From NCBI GenBank assembly GCA_964584935.1, contig CAZPBN010000001.1, positions 124,001 to 188,000 on the forward strand: DNA of 64,000 nt. Reading direction: 5' to 3'. Source of the stretch: CAZPBN01 sp964584935 (lineage in GTDB: Bacteria; Acidobacteriota; Aminicenantia; Aminicenantales; Aminicenantaceae). The notes beneath the pieces are model-generated. The model was not told the DNA's origin. It saw only the letters and a program-made list of their open reading frames with translations, and ran no database searches. This document shows, in pieces, positions 44,162 through 54,011 of this stretch (position 1 is its first letter; every line of letters starts with the position of its first letter). The translations under genes were made by a program, and so were the position numbers.

Positions 44162-46153
44162 ATGAAAGAATTCCGTCTCTATTCATCATTCAAACCAAAA
44201 GGAGATCAAATAAACGCTATCCATGAACTTCACAAAGGCTTTAACAATAATAAAAAGCATCAGATACTTATGGGGGTAACCGGTTCTGGAAAAACGTTCA
44301 CTATGGCTAATATTATCCAAAAAGCCAACAGGCCTGTCCTTATCATTTCTCATAATAAAACCCTTGCTGCCCAACTGTTCCAGGAATTCAGGCATTTTTT
44401 TCCCGAAAATGCAGTGGAATATTTCATCAGTTATTACGATTACTATCAACCCGAAGCCTATATTCCTTCAAAAAACATCTATATTGCCAAGGAAGTCACT
44501 ATTAATGATGAAATAGACCGGCTAAGAATTCGCGCTTCCAATTCTCTTTTTCACAGAAGGGATGTCATCATCATTGCATCAGTTTCCTGTATTTACGGCA
44601 TCGGTTCTCCTGATACATACTATTCCATGAGTTTTCAACTGGAAAAAGGACAAACCATAACCAGAAAAACCATTCTAAGGAAACTGGTAGAGATTCAATA
44701 TGAAAGAGAGGAGATCGAATTCCAAAGAGGAAAATTCCGAGTGAGAGGAGATATTGTGGAAATCTTCCCCTCCTATGAAGATTATGCCTACAGAATTGAA
44801 CTGAATGAAAACAAAATAACAAATATAACCTCCATAGATCCCCTTCTCGGAAAAACTATTGGTTCTTTCCCTAAAATAACCATCTATCCCAGAACATTTT
44901 TTTCCATCCCCAGAGAAACAATGGAATACACCATTCAAAGCATAAAAAAGGAACTGGAAGAACGAATCAAATATTTCAATGACAAAAGTCAGTTCCTTGA
45001 GGCAAACCGAATTGAAGAAAAAACATTGTTCGACCTAGAAATGTTAACAGAGTTCAACTATTGCCCTGGAATAGAAAATTATTCACTATATTTAAGCCAA
45101 AGGAAATCAGGAGATCCTCCTTACACTCTCATAGATTATTTCCCAGAGGATTTTATAACCATAGTGGATGAATCGCACGTCACAATTCCTCAAATTGGGG
45201 GGATGTATTTCGGCGATCGTTCCCGCAAACAAACACTGGTCGATCATGGGTTCCGTCTTCCTTCGGCTCTGGATAACCGCCCTCTGAATTTCGAAGAATT
45301 CGAAAGCAAAGTCAATCAAGTTCTTTATGTATCCGCAACTCCAGGGCCGTATGAGCTGAAAAAGACCGGAAATAAAGTTGTGGAACAAATTATTCGTCCC
45401 ACTGGTCTCATCGATCCTGAAATCGAAATAAGACCGACTAAAAAACAAATCGAGGATTTGTTATCAGAAATAAAAAAAAGGGCTAATCATAATCACCGTA
45501 TTCTGGTGACCACTTTAACTAAAAAAATGGCAGAAAATCTTGCCCGTCATTACCAAAGTCTTGGATTGAAAGTTCGGTATATGCATTCTGAAATCGATAT
45601 TCTGGAAAGGGTTAAAATCTTAAGGGATTTGAGAAAAGGAATTTTTGATACTTTGATAGGAATCAATCTATTAAGAGAAGGGCTTGACCTTCCCGAAGTT
45701 TCTCTTGTGGCTATTCTTGACGCTGACAAAGAAGGATTTCTCCGCTCAACGAGGTCATTGATTCAAACTTTCGGAAGGGCAGCAAGAAACACTTCAGCAA
45801 AAGCGATTCTCTATGCTGATACTATAACCGGCTCAATGAAAAATGCCATTGATGAAACAAACAGAAGAAGAGAAATCCAGATGCAGTATAATTGGGAGAA
45901 TAATATAACTCCTCAATCCATAAATAAAAGGATAGAAGAAATACTCACCAGTGTTTATGAAAGGGACTATTTTGACTATACCAAAATTTCAGAAGAAAAA
46001 GAGATTTATCTCTCTCCTGAAAAAATAAGAAAAGAAATGGAAAAACTGGACCAATTGATGAACAAAGCAGCTAAAAATCTGGAATTCGAAAAAGCAGCGA
46101 AACTTCGTGATCAATTAAAAGAATTGAAAAAAAGGGAATTAAAAATAGATTGA
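44162..46153 (+). CDS. uvrB: Excinuclease ABC subunit B
   Basis: A 663-residue DNA-repair helicase-like protein that verifies UvrA-delivered damage and recruits UvrC. Walker A GVTGSGKT is near residue 40, the beta-hairpin region is SYYDYYQPEAYIP, and the helicase motifs are VDESHVTIPQIGGM, YVSATPGPYE and QTFGRAARN. The C-terminal UVR domain is present (LEFEKAAKLRDQLKEL). Length is normal. Its ATG lacks a strong ribosome site. uvrC follows after 24 bases. uvrA is not in the window. Confidence 0.97.
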   Translation: MKEFRLYSSFKPKGDQINAIHELHKGFNNNKKHQILMGVTGSGKTFTMANIIQKANRPVLIISHNKTLAAQLFQEFRHFFPENAVEYFISYYDYYQPEAYIPSKNIYIAKEVTINDEIDRLRIRASNSLFHRRDVIIIASVSCIYGIGSPDTYYSMSFQLEKGQTITRKTILRKLVEIQYEREEIEFQRGKFRVRGDIVEIFPSYEDYAYRIELNENKITNITSIDPLLGKTIGSFPKITIYPRTFFSIPRETMEYTIQSIKKELEERIKYFNDKSQFLEANRIEEKTLFDLEMLTEFNYCPGIENYSLYLSQRKSGDPPYTLIDYFPEDFITIVDESHVTIPQIGGMYFGDRSRKQTLVDHGFRLPSALDNRPLNFEEFESKVNQVLYVSATPGPYELKKTGNKVVEQIIRPTGLIDPEIEIRPTKKQIEDLLSEIKKRANHNHRILVTTLTKKMAENLARHYQSLGLKVRYMHSEIDILERVKILRDLRKGIFDTLIGINLLREGLDLPEVSLVAILDADKEGFLRSTRSLIQTFGRAARNTSAKAILYADTITGSMKNAIDETNRRREIQMQYNWENNITPQSINKRIEEILTSVYERDYFDYTKISEEKEIYLSPEKIRKEMEKLDQLMNKAAKNLEFEKAAKLRDQLKELKKRELKID

Positions 46154-46177
46154 TAATAGTATGAGTAGGAAAAACGA

Positions 46178-47794
46178 ATGTTGAACAAATTAATCAGCAC
46201 AATCAATTCCCTACCGGATGAACCCGGTGTCTATTTTTTAAAAGATGACAAAAAGAATATCATTTATATCGGAAAAGCCCGATCTATCAAAAAACGCGTC
46301 CAGTCCTACTTGAGACTGACCACGGATCCAAAAGTCAAAAACATCGTCAACGAAACTACAGATATTGATTTCACCCTCACCGCCTCTGAAAAAGAAGCAG
46401 CTTTTCTGGAAAATAATTTTATTCAGCAATACCAGCCAAAATTCAATCTTAAACTCAAAGACGATAAAAGCTTTCCATATGTCAAAATAACGCTTCAAGA
46501 CCGGTTTCCCGGAATATATCTAACTCGACGAGTTGAATACGACGGAGCGAAATATTTTGGTCCTTTTTCCCCAGCCTATCAGGCACGAAATATCATTCAA
46601 ATAATCTGCAAATATTTCAATCTCCGCACCTGCAAAGAAAAAATACCCGGAAATAGAAAAAGGTCTTGTCTCGACTATGACTTGAAGCTTTGTTCAGCAC
46701 CTTGCATCAATTCCATTTCAGAATCAGATTATCGCAAAAATGTTAAGAATTCAATTTTATTGCTGGAGGGAAAAACTGAAGATCTCTTAAAAATAATAAA
46801 ACAAAAAATGGAACGAGCCTCCAAAAATCTTGAATTTGAACAAGCAGCCTTCTGGAGGGATTTCTTCAACACTATTGAACATATAAAAATCAAACCTGTC
46901 TTTATCTCTGTGGAACAGGAAAATATGGATATCATCGGCTTTGCCAGAGAAAACGAAAATATTGCCTTTTATGTTTTCATAAAAAGAAAAGGAAAGGTTA
47001 TTCGCTCCCAAGAACAATTCTTCCGGCAAAGGGAATCCGTACAAGACGAAACGGTTATAAAAAATTTCCTCAAAAAATATTACAACAAGAACAAACTTCC
47101 TCCCCCAAAAATCTTGTTGTCTGTAATGCCGGAATCTAAGGATAAACTGTCCCGTTTTCTATCCTCCTGGAGAAAGAACCAAACACACATCATGATCCCA
47201 AAGCGTGGAAAAAATAAAAAAATAATCGATCTCGCCAATGCCAACGCACACAATTTGCTCAAGAAAAATAAAGAACGGACTCCTGCCCTTGAAAAATTGA
47301 AAAGCATCGTCTCATTGGACAAAATACCTGCCCATATCGAGGGATTGGATATATCCAATACAGGAGGAGACGAATCCGTGGGCTCTATTGTTGTTTTTAA
47401 AAACGGAATTCCCTCTAAAAAAGATTACAGAAAATTTAAGATAAAAAACATAAAAACTCCTGATGATATATCATGCTTGAAGGAAGTCCTTACCAGGAGA
47501 TATTCCAGAATTTTAAGGGAAAACAAAGAGCTTCCTGATTTGATTCTGGTTGACGGAGGAAAAGGACAGCTCAATGCTTCCTTAAATGCAATGAACAAAC
47601 TGGGAATTCATTCTGTCCCTGTTATCTCCCTGGCAAAAAAAGAGGAAGTCGTCTATTCCCCCCATCATAAAAACGGACTCAAACTGGACAAAACTTCACA
47701 TGTCCTGAAACTTTTACAAAACATCAGGGATGAATCCCATCGTTTTGCACTATCTTTCCACCGAAAACGCAGAGAAAAGAAAAGTTTCTCTTAG
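46178..47794 (+). CDS. uvrC: Excinuclease ABC subunit C lacking the C-terminal HhH domain
   Basis: A 538-residue repair endonuclease that cuts DNA on both sides of a lesion bound by UvrB. The GIY-YIG domain is at residues 14-92 (EPGVYFLKDD and IIYIGKARSI), a Cys-rich patch follows (CKEK...CLDYDLKLCSAPC), then UVR (LEFEQAAFWRDF). The RNase H-like nuclease region contains HIEGLDISNTGG, DLILVDGGKGQL and DESHRFALSFHRKRR. Full-length proteins continue after this with a (HhH)2 DNA-binding domain of 60-80 residues; here the frame stops 7 residues later, and no HhH coding was found in the next 60 bases in any frame. Confidence 0.93.
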   Translation: MLNKLISTINSLPDEPGVYFLKDDKKNIIYIGKARSIKKRVQSYLRLTTDPKVKNIVNETTDIDFTLTASEKEAAFLENNFIQQYQPKFNLKLKDDKSFPYVKITLQDRFPGIYLTRRVEYDGAKYFGPFSPAYQARNIIQIICKYFNLRTCKEKIPGNRKRSCLDYDLKLCSAPCINSISESDYRKNVKNSILLLEGKTEDLLKIIKQKMERASKNLEFEQAAFWRDFFNTIEHIKIKPVFISVEQENMDIIGFARENENIAFYVFIKRKGKVIRSQEQFFRQRESVQDETVIKNFLKKYYNKNKLPPPKILLSVMPESKDKLSRFLSSWRKNQTHIMIPKRGKNKKIIDLANANAHNLLKKNKERTPALEKLKSIVSLDKIPAHIEGLDISNTGGDESVGSIVVFKNGIPSKKDYRKFKIKNIKTPDDISCLKEVLTRRYSRILRENKELPDLILVDGGKGQLNASLNAMNKLGIHSVPVISLAKKEEVVYSPHHKNGLKLDKTSHVLKLLQNIRDESHRFALSFHRKRREKKSFS

Positions 47795-47861
47795 CTGGAA
47801 ACAGTATTGACTTTATTATTATCCCCGCTGGTATCATGTTTAGGTAAAGTCATATCCGAAT

Positions 47862-50084
47862 TCAATAAGCTTTGCCTTCGATCTCTTTTTCTTTTTCATA
47901 AACAAGAATTTGGGAAAAGTCAATTTCGGGAAACTCTGAGATAAGGCTTTCATATTCTTCTTTATTGATTTCCTCAAAAGGAGCTAACTGGTAAACCGTA
48001 TTTTCTTTTGGTAAAAAAGTGAGTCCACCGATGATATCCCAGTTTTCATATAACCAGTCCGCCACTTTGATCCATTCATCCTCTTTAATCAAAACAGTAA
48101 CCGAAGGATTGTGTTCTGTGTAGTTTTCTTTAACCATCTTCCAGTATTCCAATTGATCAATGGCATCTAAATCATCTTTAAAAGTTGACTCCTTAGGAGC
48201 TTTGACAGGAAAATCAAAAACGTACGTGGTTGCAGAATCCTCGGTCTGTCCAACTTCTGGATGATAAGGGACTTTTTGTTCTTTCAGCATCTTACACAGA
48301 GGATCTCCTGCCGAGATCCGAATCCTTCTTATATAATAAGCACTGTGCCGGGGATGCATTCCTGAAGCCGAATTGACCAATTGAGAGACTGTTCCTGAGG
48401 GCTTGACCGAAGTCACAGACGTGGAAGGATTGATGTTTAATTTCTGGGCATATTTTTTGTTGGTTTCGATAATCTTTTTATAAATTTTTTTAAGGACATT
48501 CGAATGGCGAACCCTCGAGCAATCCCATTGACCGGTGATAGAGACACCGAGTAGCCTCTCTTCGTCACAATTTTTTTTCCATTCCTTGGCTATATAAGGG
48601 AAATTGGTGAGGCTCGATTGATAAGTGCCTAAAATGGCAGCAATTTCAGCCTTTTTTAATAAAGATTGTTCTGTATCTTCAGGACGGGCAACAATTTCAG
48701 TAAGATTGCAAAATTGTTTATTTCTTAAGGTAATTTCTCCACAAGGATTGGTTCCTGAAGTATGCAAGTATTTTTTGAATTTTTCCCATCTTCTTTGAGG
48801 CATCTGCTTTTCCAGCCCCCCTTTATTAAAAATACCTCTTTCTCCAGTTCCGCTTTTCGCTAAAGACAACCATTCATCCATAAATTTGGTGGCAGAGGGT
48901 TTTTTATTATACACAGCCGAATTATTAGCCATAGAACGCTGAGGATTGGAGATGTAATAATGGCCGGTTTTGGCATCTCTCATCTTTTCATCTTCTAAAT
49001 CAGATAGGGATATAAGAGCACTTCTCCTTACTCCCCCCATTTCCACCAACTGACCAATCTTACAAATAATATCATAGACACCGATGCTGGTAAGCCTCTT
49101 TCCTTGGTTACTTAATATCTTTTTCCTAGTGAAATCCATCAGTGATTTTAAAGGCTCTCGTCCAGAACTGATTCCCCCCATGGTTTTTAATCGAGCACCG
49201 TATGGCCTTATTTTAGAATAATCAAATTTTATATCTTTGCCTTCATACCAGGTTTTCAATCCCAAGGTTAACGCATCTCCCCATCCTTCTTTGCTGTCCT
49301 CAATAACATGAACAGGCAACATTTCTCCAGTTTGATATTTGATTATAGGAAGTTGCTGGATATTTTGATTTTCTACTGAGAATCCGACTCCGGCTCCACA
49401 CATAAGAAGATACATAATTTCAGCAAAATCTCTGAGTTTATTAGGAGCTATATAAGAACAGTTATAGGCTGCCACATTAGTTGCTTTGGATGCTTTTCCT
49501 GCAGCCCAAATAAGGCGCATGGAAGGCATAACCTTTTGATTGATAATAAACTTTTTGATCTCTTTATATTTCTCTTTCGGTATTTTATCTCCCACAGTTT
49601 CCTGCATAAAGTCAACATACCGATCCACTGTTTCAATCCAGGTTTCTCTTCTCTGTTCTTCGGGAAGCCAGCGGGAATAGGTTCTGTAATAAATAAATTC
49701 TCCTAACTCATCATGAAAATAATTTTTACTTTTCTGAGCTAATTCCTTAACTTTTTTAGGAACCTCTTTTTGCTTTTCTCTTATTTTGGCTCTTTCCTGA
49801 CGATAGAGAATATAGGCTTTAGCGGTCTTTGGGAAATCCATCAATATGAGTTTTTCTTCAACAACATCCTGGATTTCTTCAATTCCCGGGATATAGTTAG
49901 GGTAGTATCTTTTTTCTAATTCTTTGATTGCCTCTTTGGCAACTCCTATAGGATCTTTTTCCAAATATCCTTCTTTAACCGATTTCATTGCTTTTGAAAT
50001 AGCATTTATGATTTTCTGACGGTCAAAAGGAGCAATCCTTCCATCTCTTTTCTTAACTTTTTTTATTTTTTCTTCCCTATACAT
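47862..50084 (-). CDS. Adenosylcobalamin-dependent ribonucleoside-triphosphate reductase (class II)
   Basis: A 740-residue single-chain reductase of the RTPR type, making deoxynucleotides with coenzyme B12 and so independent of oxygen. An ATP-cone occupies residues 5-98 (KRDGRIAPFDRQKIINAI). The catalytic barrel carries NCSYIAPN and the radical-site loop TNPCGEITL, with QFCNLTEIV next to it. Further marks are GVSITGQWD and VKPSGTVSQL. The active-site Cys are at NCS and NPCGE; the C-terminal CxxxxC reductant pair of L. leichmannii was not seen, as the tail ends in charged residues. A GAGG ribosome site precedes the ATG. It is monocistronic. Confidence 0.92.
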   Translation of the reverse strand: MYREEKIKKVKKRDGRIAPFDRQKIINAISKAMKSVKEGYLEKDPIGVAKEAIKELEKRYYPNYIPGIEEIQDVVEEKLILMDFPKTAKAYILYRQERAKIREKQKEVPKKVKELAQKSKNYFHDELGEFIYYRTYSRWLPEEQRRETWIETVDRYVDFMQETVGDKIPKEKYKEIKKFIINQKVMPSMRLIWAAGKASKATNVAAYNCSYIAPNKLRDFAEIMYLLMCGAGVGFSVENQNIQQLPIIKYQTGEMLPVHVIEDSKEGWGDALTLGLKTWYEGKDIKFDYSKIRPYGARLKTMGGISSGREPLKSLMDFTRKKILSNQGKRLTSIGVYDIICKIGQLVEMGGVRRSALISLSDLEDEKMRDAKTGHYYISNPQRSMANNSAVYNKKPSATKFMDEWLSLAKSGTGERGIFNKGGLEKQMPQRRWEKFKKYLHTSGTNPCGEITLRNKQFCNLTEIVARPEDTEQSLLKKAEIAAILGTYQSSLTNFPYIAKEWKKNCDEERLLGVSITGQWDCSRVRHSNVLKKIYKKIIETNKKYAQKLNINPSTSVTSVKPSGTVSQLVNSASGMHPRHSAYYIRRIRISAGDPLCKMLKEQKVPYHPEVGQTEDSATTYVFDFPVKAPKESTFKDDLDAIDQLEYWKMVKENYTEHNPSVTVLIKEDEWIKVADWLYENWDIIGGLTFLPKENTVYQLAPFEEINKEEYESLISEFPEIDFSQILVYEKEKEIEGKAY

Positions 50085-50447
50085 AGCTTTGCCTCATAAA
50101 TTTCAATGACCATCCAGATTTACCATCTTTAATTTTATCTGGTTATTTTTCTTTCTTACTTTTGACCGCCATTGACTTCTTTGTTCTAAGCAAGTCACAT
50201 AAAAGATTCATTTTATCGGGTTGTTTGATTTCGATAATATCCCTTTTATTGGTGACACTATAATTGAAATGGTACCATTTATCAAATCAATAAACAATAT
50301 TATTTTGATTGAAAAATGAAGAATGAAAGGAAACTGGCTTAATCTATTTTTTCGCCATCTTCCCCTTTTTTACTTTTTAATTCCAAGGTTCCAGGTTTTA
50401 ATACTTTCTTCCTTTAACTTTATTCACTTGAGGATTGAACCGCTTAT
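50085..50447. other. Intergenic region without a recognised feature
   Basis: About 363 AT-rich bases between the unknown membrane protein (ending at 50448) and the reductase start at 50084. Because a B12-dependent enzyme follows, I looked for a cobalamin riboswitch on the minus strand but saw no B12-box-like conserved core. No small gene or strong hairpin was seen. Confidence 0.45.
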
Positions 50448-51494
50448 TTAGTTTCGATCTCTTTTTTGACGATCTCTGAGCATATAGGATAGGGCAAAAA
50501 TGACGATTCCCACCACACAAACAATTAGAGCCACTTGAATCACAGGAGAAAAAAGATGGTCAACAATTCGAACTGGAATCCAGCTCATTTTTTCAAGTAT
50601 CAAATCGGACAATTCAGATCCCCATGATGCTGAATAAGAATAAGGCACAAAGCTTAATACCCACATGGTGAATCTCTTAGCAAAAAAGGAAATAATAAGG
50701 GCCGGCAAACCTCCAATGAAAACAGACAATCCACTCCATCTGCAGAAACTGGCTGGAGAGGTCGCCGCTATCAGCGCCCCTATCAATATAATAATGGCTG
50801 GAATGATAAACGTAAAAAATGAAAAAACCGTTATGGTCCTCGAAATTCCAAACGGTAAAAAATTGGCATCTTCGAATATCTCTATTTCATCCTCTATATC
50901 ATCAATAGCATCCACTCTCCAGGTTGTCAGAACTTCTTTTGCTGTTTTAACATCAGGATTGCAGGCTGGCAATTCTTTTCCATTAAGCCCGTATTCAGCG
51001 ATATTTAACCAAGCTCTGTTATCTTCATTATCACAGGAAGGAAGTTTTTCCAGGATTTTTAAAAGATAAATATCGATTTTTTCCTGATAAAAAATCTCCT
51101 TTAGAGGACGGAGATCAATGACCACTGTTCTGAGTCTTCTCTCTCCTCTTAATACTTCCCCTATATCCTCCAGTGATTCGGACAACTCGTATTCCATCCA
51201 ATCAAGAAGTCCAATATCATCCATAAATTTATGCGGGGTTATGTCCGCTTCTTCAGCTGCCTCAAACCATGCTCTTGTATTTTCATCCGAAATAACCCTT
51301 TCATCCTGCGCTTCCTCAAAAATTTCTTCTGCCATATCAGGTACTTCATTGACAATCTCTTGGGGTAATTCAGATATAAATTCAGGAGATACAGAGGCTT
51401 TGGTCAATCCGGTAAACCATATTGTTCCAAAAAGAATAGGCAGCCCTAAAATGACAATAATAACCAATCCAATGATTTTTCTCACTGCTGTCAT
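50448..51494 (-). CDS. Unknown membrane protein with large acidic extracytoplasmic domain
   Basis: A 348-residue protein with one N-terminal helix (about 8-27), then a strongly acidic soluble region (about 35-215, many Glu and Asp, repeated DI/DD turns) with two Cys (in PSCDNEDN and PACNPD) that could form a disulfide. Three hydrophobic helices follow near 220-243, 252-270 and 318-338, and a short basic tail. The topology places the acidic domain outside. No family is recognised. A strong AAGGAGG site precedes the ATG. It stands alone between feoB and the reductase gene on the same strand. Confidence 0.75.
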   Translation of the reverse strand: MTAVRKIIGLVIIVILGLPILFGTIWFTGLTKASVSPEFISELPQEIVNEVPDMAEEIFEEAQDERVISDENTRAWFEAAEEADITPHKFMDDIGLLDWMEYELSESLEDIGEVLRGERRLRTVVIDLRPLKEIFYQEKIDIYLLKILEKLPSCDNEDNRAWLNIAEYGLNGKELPACNPDVKTAKEVLTTWRVDAIDDIEDEIEIFEDANFLPFGISRTITVFSFFTFIIPAIIILIGALIAATSPASFCRWSGLSVFIGGLPALIISFFAKRFTMWVLSFVPYSYSASWGSELSDLILEKMSWIPVRIVDHLFSPVIQVALIVCVVGIVIFALSYMLRDRQKRDRN

Positions 51495-51618
51495 GTGATT
51501 CCTCCTTTATTAAACAATTGTATCATAATTATAAATTACAAGCTTCTTTTCATCTTAGTCTTTTTCTTTTTAAGAAAACAGAATATTCAAATGCAAAAAC
51601 ATTTTTTATTGACTTAAT

Positions 51619-53553
51619 TTATATAATAAGTCTTACAATGAAGCTCACAATTATGGCAACAGTTACATTCAATCCCATGGATACCAGAGCAACTTTTCGA
51701 CCGATCTCCTTCCAGATAATGGCGACCGTGGATAAACAGGGAATAAAAAAGCTCACAAACACAGTGAAAACAATAATCTGTTCCTTGGAAACAACCGTCA
51801 TCAACTCAGGATAACTCACTTCCAAAGACTGAAGCATCATGATTAAAGACAGCTCCTTTCTTAAAAATCCAAATATAAGTGTCACTCCCAAATTTTCAGG
51901 CAAGCCAAGAACCGTTGTCACCAGAGGAGAAAGTATATTGTTTATCACCTCATCCAGGTTTAAAAGCTGCATGATTCCCAAAATAACACTCCCCACGATC
52001 AGCAAAGGCCAGGCAAAATATATAAAAGATTTCAATTGCAAAAATGTCTTTTTCCATATATTGTTCAAGGAAGGAAGTTTCAAAGAAGGGATTTCTAAAA
52101 TCAGACCAGGGGAAGGTGTTTTATAGAAATAGGTTATAATCCGGCCGATGATTCCAACCAATATTATGTTGAATAAGTAAAATCCCAATGCCCATAGAGG
52201 ACCCAAGTAAAAAGCAATCAAGGCAAGAATAATGGTTGTTCTAGCTGAACAGGGTATAAAAGGGATCAACAGAGAAGTGATGACTCTGTCCCTTCTTGAT
52301 TCCAATATCCGGGTGGAAACTATGGCAGGAACATTGCATCCAAAGCCCAGGATAAAAGGAGACACAGATTTTCCATGAAGGCCTATCTTGTGCATAAAAG
52401 TATCCATTAAAAAACCAGCCCGGGCAAGATATCCAATATCTTCCAAAAAGGACATGATGAATATAAGAGGGATGAAAAAAGGCAAAACAATAGCCACTCC
52501 TCCTCCTATTCCCTGCAACAGACTGTCAACCACAAAGTAAACCAATCCGTCTCCCAAATGGACTGATAAATACTCTCTTATACTCTCCAGCGGACCTAAT
52601 AACAATTCCTCAGTTGGACTTCCAATTTTAAATATAAAAAAGAAAAATCCCACTAAAACAGCCATCAAAATCAGATACCCATAAAAGGGATGCATAATCA
52701 CATCATCAACGATTTCTTCCCAATTCTTTATCTTCCCTCTTTTGATTTTACTGGATTCCTCAAATATTTTCATGGCAAGGTGATGTCTTTCGGCTGCAAT
52801 AACTTCATAAGCCGGAGCATTATGAGTTCTTTCAAGGTCATCCCTCACTTTATCAAGAATGCTTTTCAAGGAAGGATTGATTTTCTCTAAGACTTCATTA
52901 AACAGCAGCTTATCTGCTTCAATCATTTTCACAGCCGTAAATCTTGAATTCGAGACCACAGGAAAATCTTCAGGCAATTTTTTTATAAATTCATCTATCT
53001 TTTCCTCAACGTCTTTAGACCACTTTAAACTTCTCACACAGGATTTTGTTTCCAAACACTCAAAGACAGATTTAATCAGATCCTTCACTCCTCTTCCATG
53101 TTTGGCAACAGTGGATACAACAGAAACACCAAGCATTTTCTCCAATTTTTTAGGATCCGTTTTTATCCCTTTCTTTTCCGCCAGGTCCACCATATTTAAA
53201 GCAACCACCATGGGATATCCGAGCTCGATCAATTCCAGAGTTAATGCCAGATGTCTGCCCAAAGAAGATGCATCCAAAACGTTTATAACGATATCGGGTT
53301 TTTCAGAAAACAAATGGGTCAACGCCACTTTTTCAGCCGGATCAGAAGGATTGAGTGAATAAGTACCGGGCAAATCAATGATATTAAATATTTTGTTCTT
53401 GAAATTGACTTTACTGTGAGTGTGTTTGACAGTGGTCCCGGGAAAATTAGACGTCTCTGCCTTAAATCCAGCTATGGAATTGAAAAGAGTACTTTTTCCC
53501 GAGTTTGGCTGGCCAATAAAAACTATAACAGGATGTTTATTATTTTGAGCCAA
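51619..53553 (-). CDS. feoB: Ferrous iron transport protein B
   Basis: A 644-residue membrane GTPase for Fe(II) uptake. G-protein motifs are G1 GQPNSGKS (about residues 14-21), G3 DLPGTYSLNP, and G4 NMVD, within an N-terminal soluble domain to about 270. The membrane part has two Gate regions with the conserved Cys, in GFGCNVPAIVSTRIL and IPCSARTTIILALIAFYLG. The second Gate Cys is in FIPCLSTVAIIWKE near the end. It overlaps feoA by 14 bases. Fe(II) uptake fits an anoxic habitat. Confidence 0.95.
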   Translation of the reverse strand: MAQNNKHPVIVFIGQPNSGKSTLFNSIAGFKAETSNFPGTTVKHTHSKVNFKNKIFNIIDLPGTYSLNPSDPAEKVALTHLFSEKPDIVINVLDASSLGRHLALTLELIELGYPMVVALNMVDLAEKKGIKTDPKKLEKMLGVSVVSTVAKHGRGVKDLIKSVFECLETKSCVRSLKWSKDVEEKIDEFIKKLPEDFPVVSNSRFTAVKMIEADKLLFNEVLEKINPSLKSILDKVRDDLERTHNAPAYEVIAAERHHLAMKIFEESSKIKRGKIKNWEEIVDDVIMHPFYGYLILMAVLVGFFFFIFKIGSPTEELLLGPLESIREYLSVHLGDGLVYFVVDSLLQGIGGGVAIVLPFFIPLIFIMSFLEDIGYLARAGFLMDTFMHKIGLHGKSVSPFILGFGCNVPAIVSTRILESRRDRVITSLLIPFIPCSARTTIILALIAFYLGPLWALGFYLFNIILVGIIGRIITYFYKTPSPGLILEIPSLKLPSLNNIWKKTFLQLKSFIYFAWPLLIVGSVILGIMQLLNLDEVINNILSPLVTTVLGLPENLGVTLIFGFLRKELSLIMMLQSLEVSYPELMTVVSKEQIIVFTVFVSFFIPCLSTVAIIWKEIGRKVALVSMGLNVTVAIIVSFIVRLII

Positions 53554-53782
53554 CTTTTTCTACCAATATTTTTTGAGCAATTCCCCGCCCCACAGCAACA
53601 GATGTATCTGTGGTTATATTCTTTATCACAACCGGACCGCGTAAAATACTCCGCGAATCCAGTTCAACGATATCCTCTTTGTGAAAACCAAGAGTGAACA
53701 ACCGCCTTCGAACTCCATGACCACCCTGAATATCCTTAATTTTCAATCGTATCCCAGAGGGAGCACTTATCAAATTCATCAT
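53540..53782 (-). CDS. feoA: FeoA-like ferrous iron transport protein
   Basis: An 80-residue SH3-like protein with the FeoA pattern: GHGVRRRLFTLGFHKEDIVELDSRSI followed by PVVIKN and a C-terminal IAQKILVEKV. FeoA proteins bind FeoB and modulate uptake. The gene is first in the operon and overlaps feoB by 14 bases, so translation is coupled. The N terminus starts MMNLISAPSG; either of the two adjacent ATG codons could be used. Confidence 0.92.
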   Translation of the reverse strand: MMNLISAPSGIRLKIKDIQGGHGVRRRLFTLGFHKEDIVELDSRSILRGPVVIKNITTDTSVAVGRGIAQKILVEKVGSK

Positions 53783-54011
53783 TTTTTTATCTCAACTCAT
53801 ACTATTTGTCATATAGAAAAAAATTAATAAAAGGTGATAATAAAAGAACCTTATAAAAAAATCAAGAATCTTTATTTTTGTCCCTTTATTAAAAATGTGT
53901 TTCAAATTTTTTTCATTATTCGATTTGACTTCCCTATTGGAATTCGCTATTTTTATTCTGTCTTCATAGGAATTGTTCTGTATTACTCATGTTTTAATCA
54001 GACAAAGAATA

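Noticed and set aside
50085..50447. Cobalamin riboswitch before the B12-dependent reductase
   Set aside because: No B12-box-like core or long paired leader could be seen on the minus strand.
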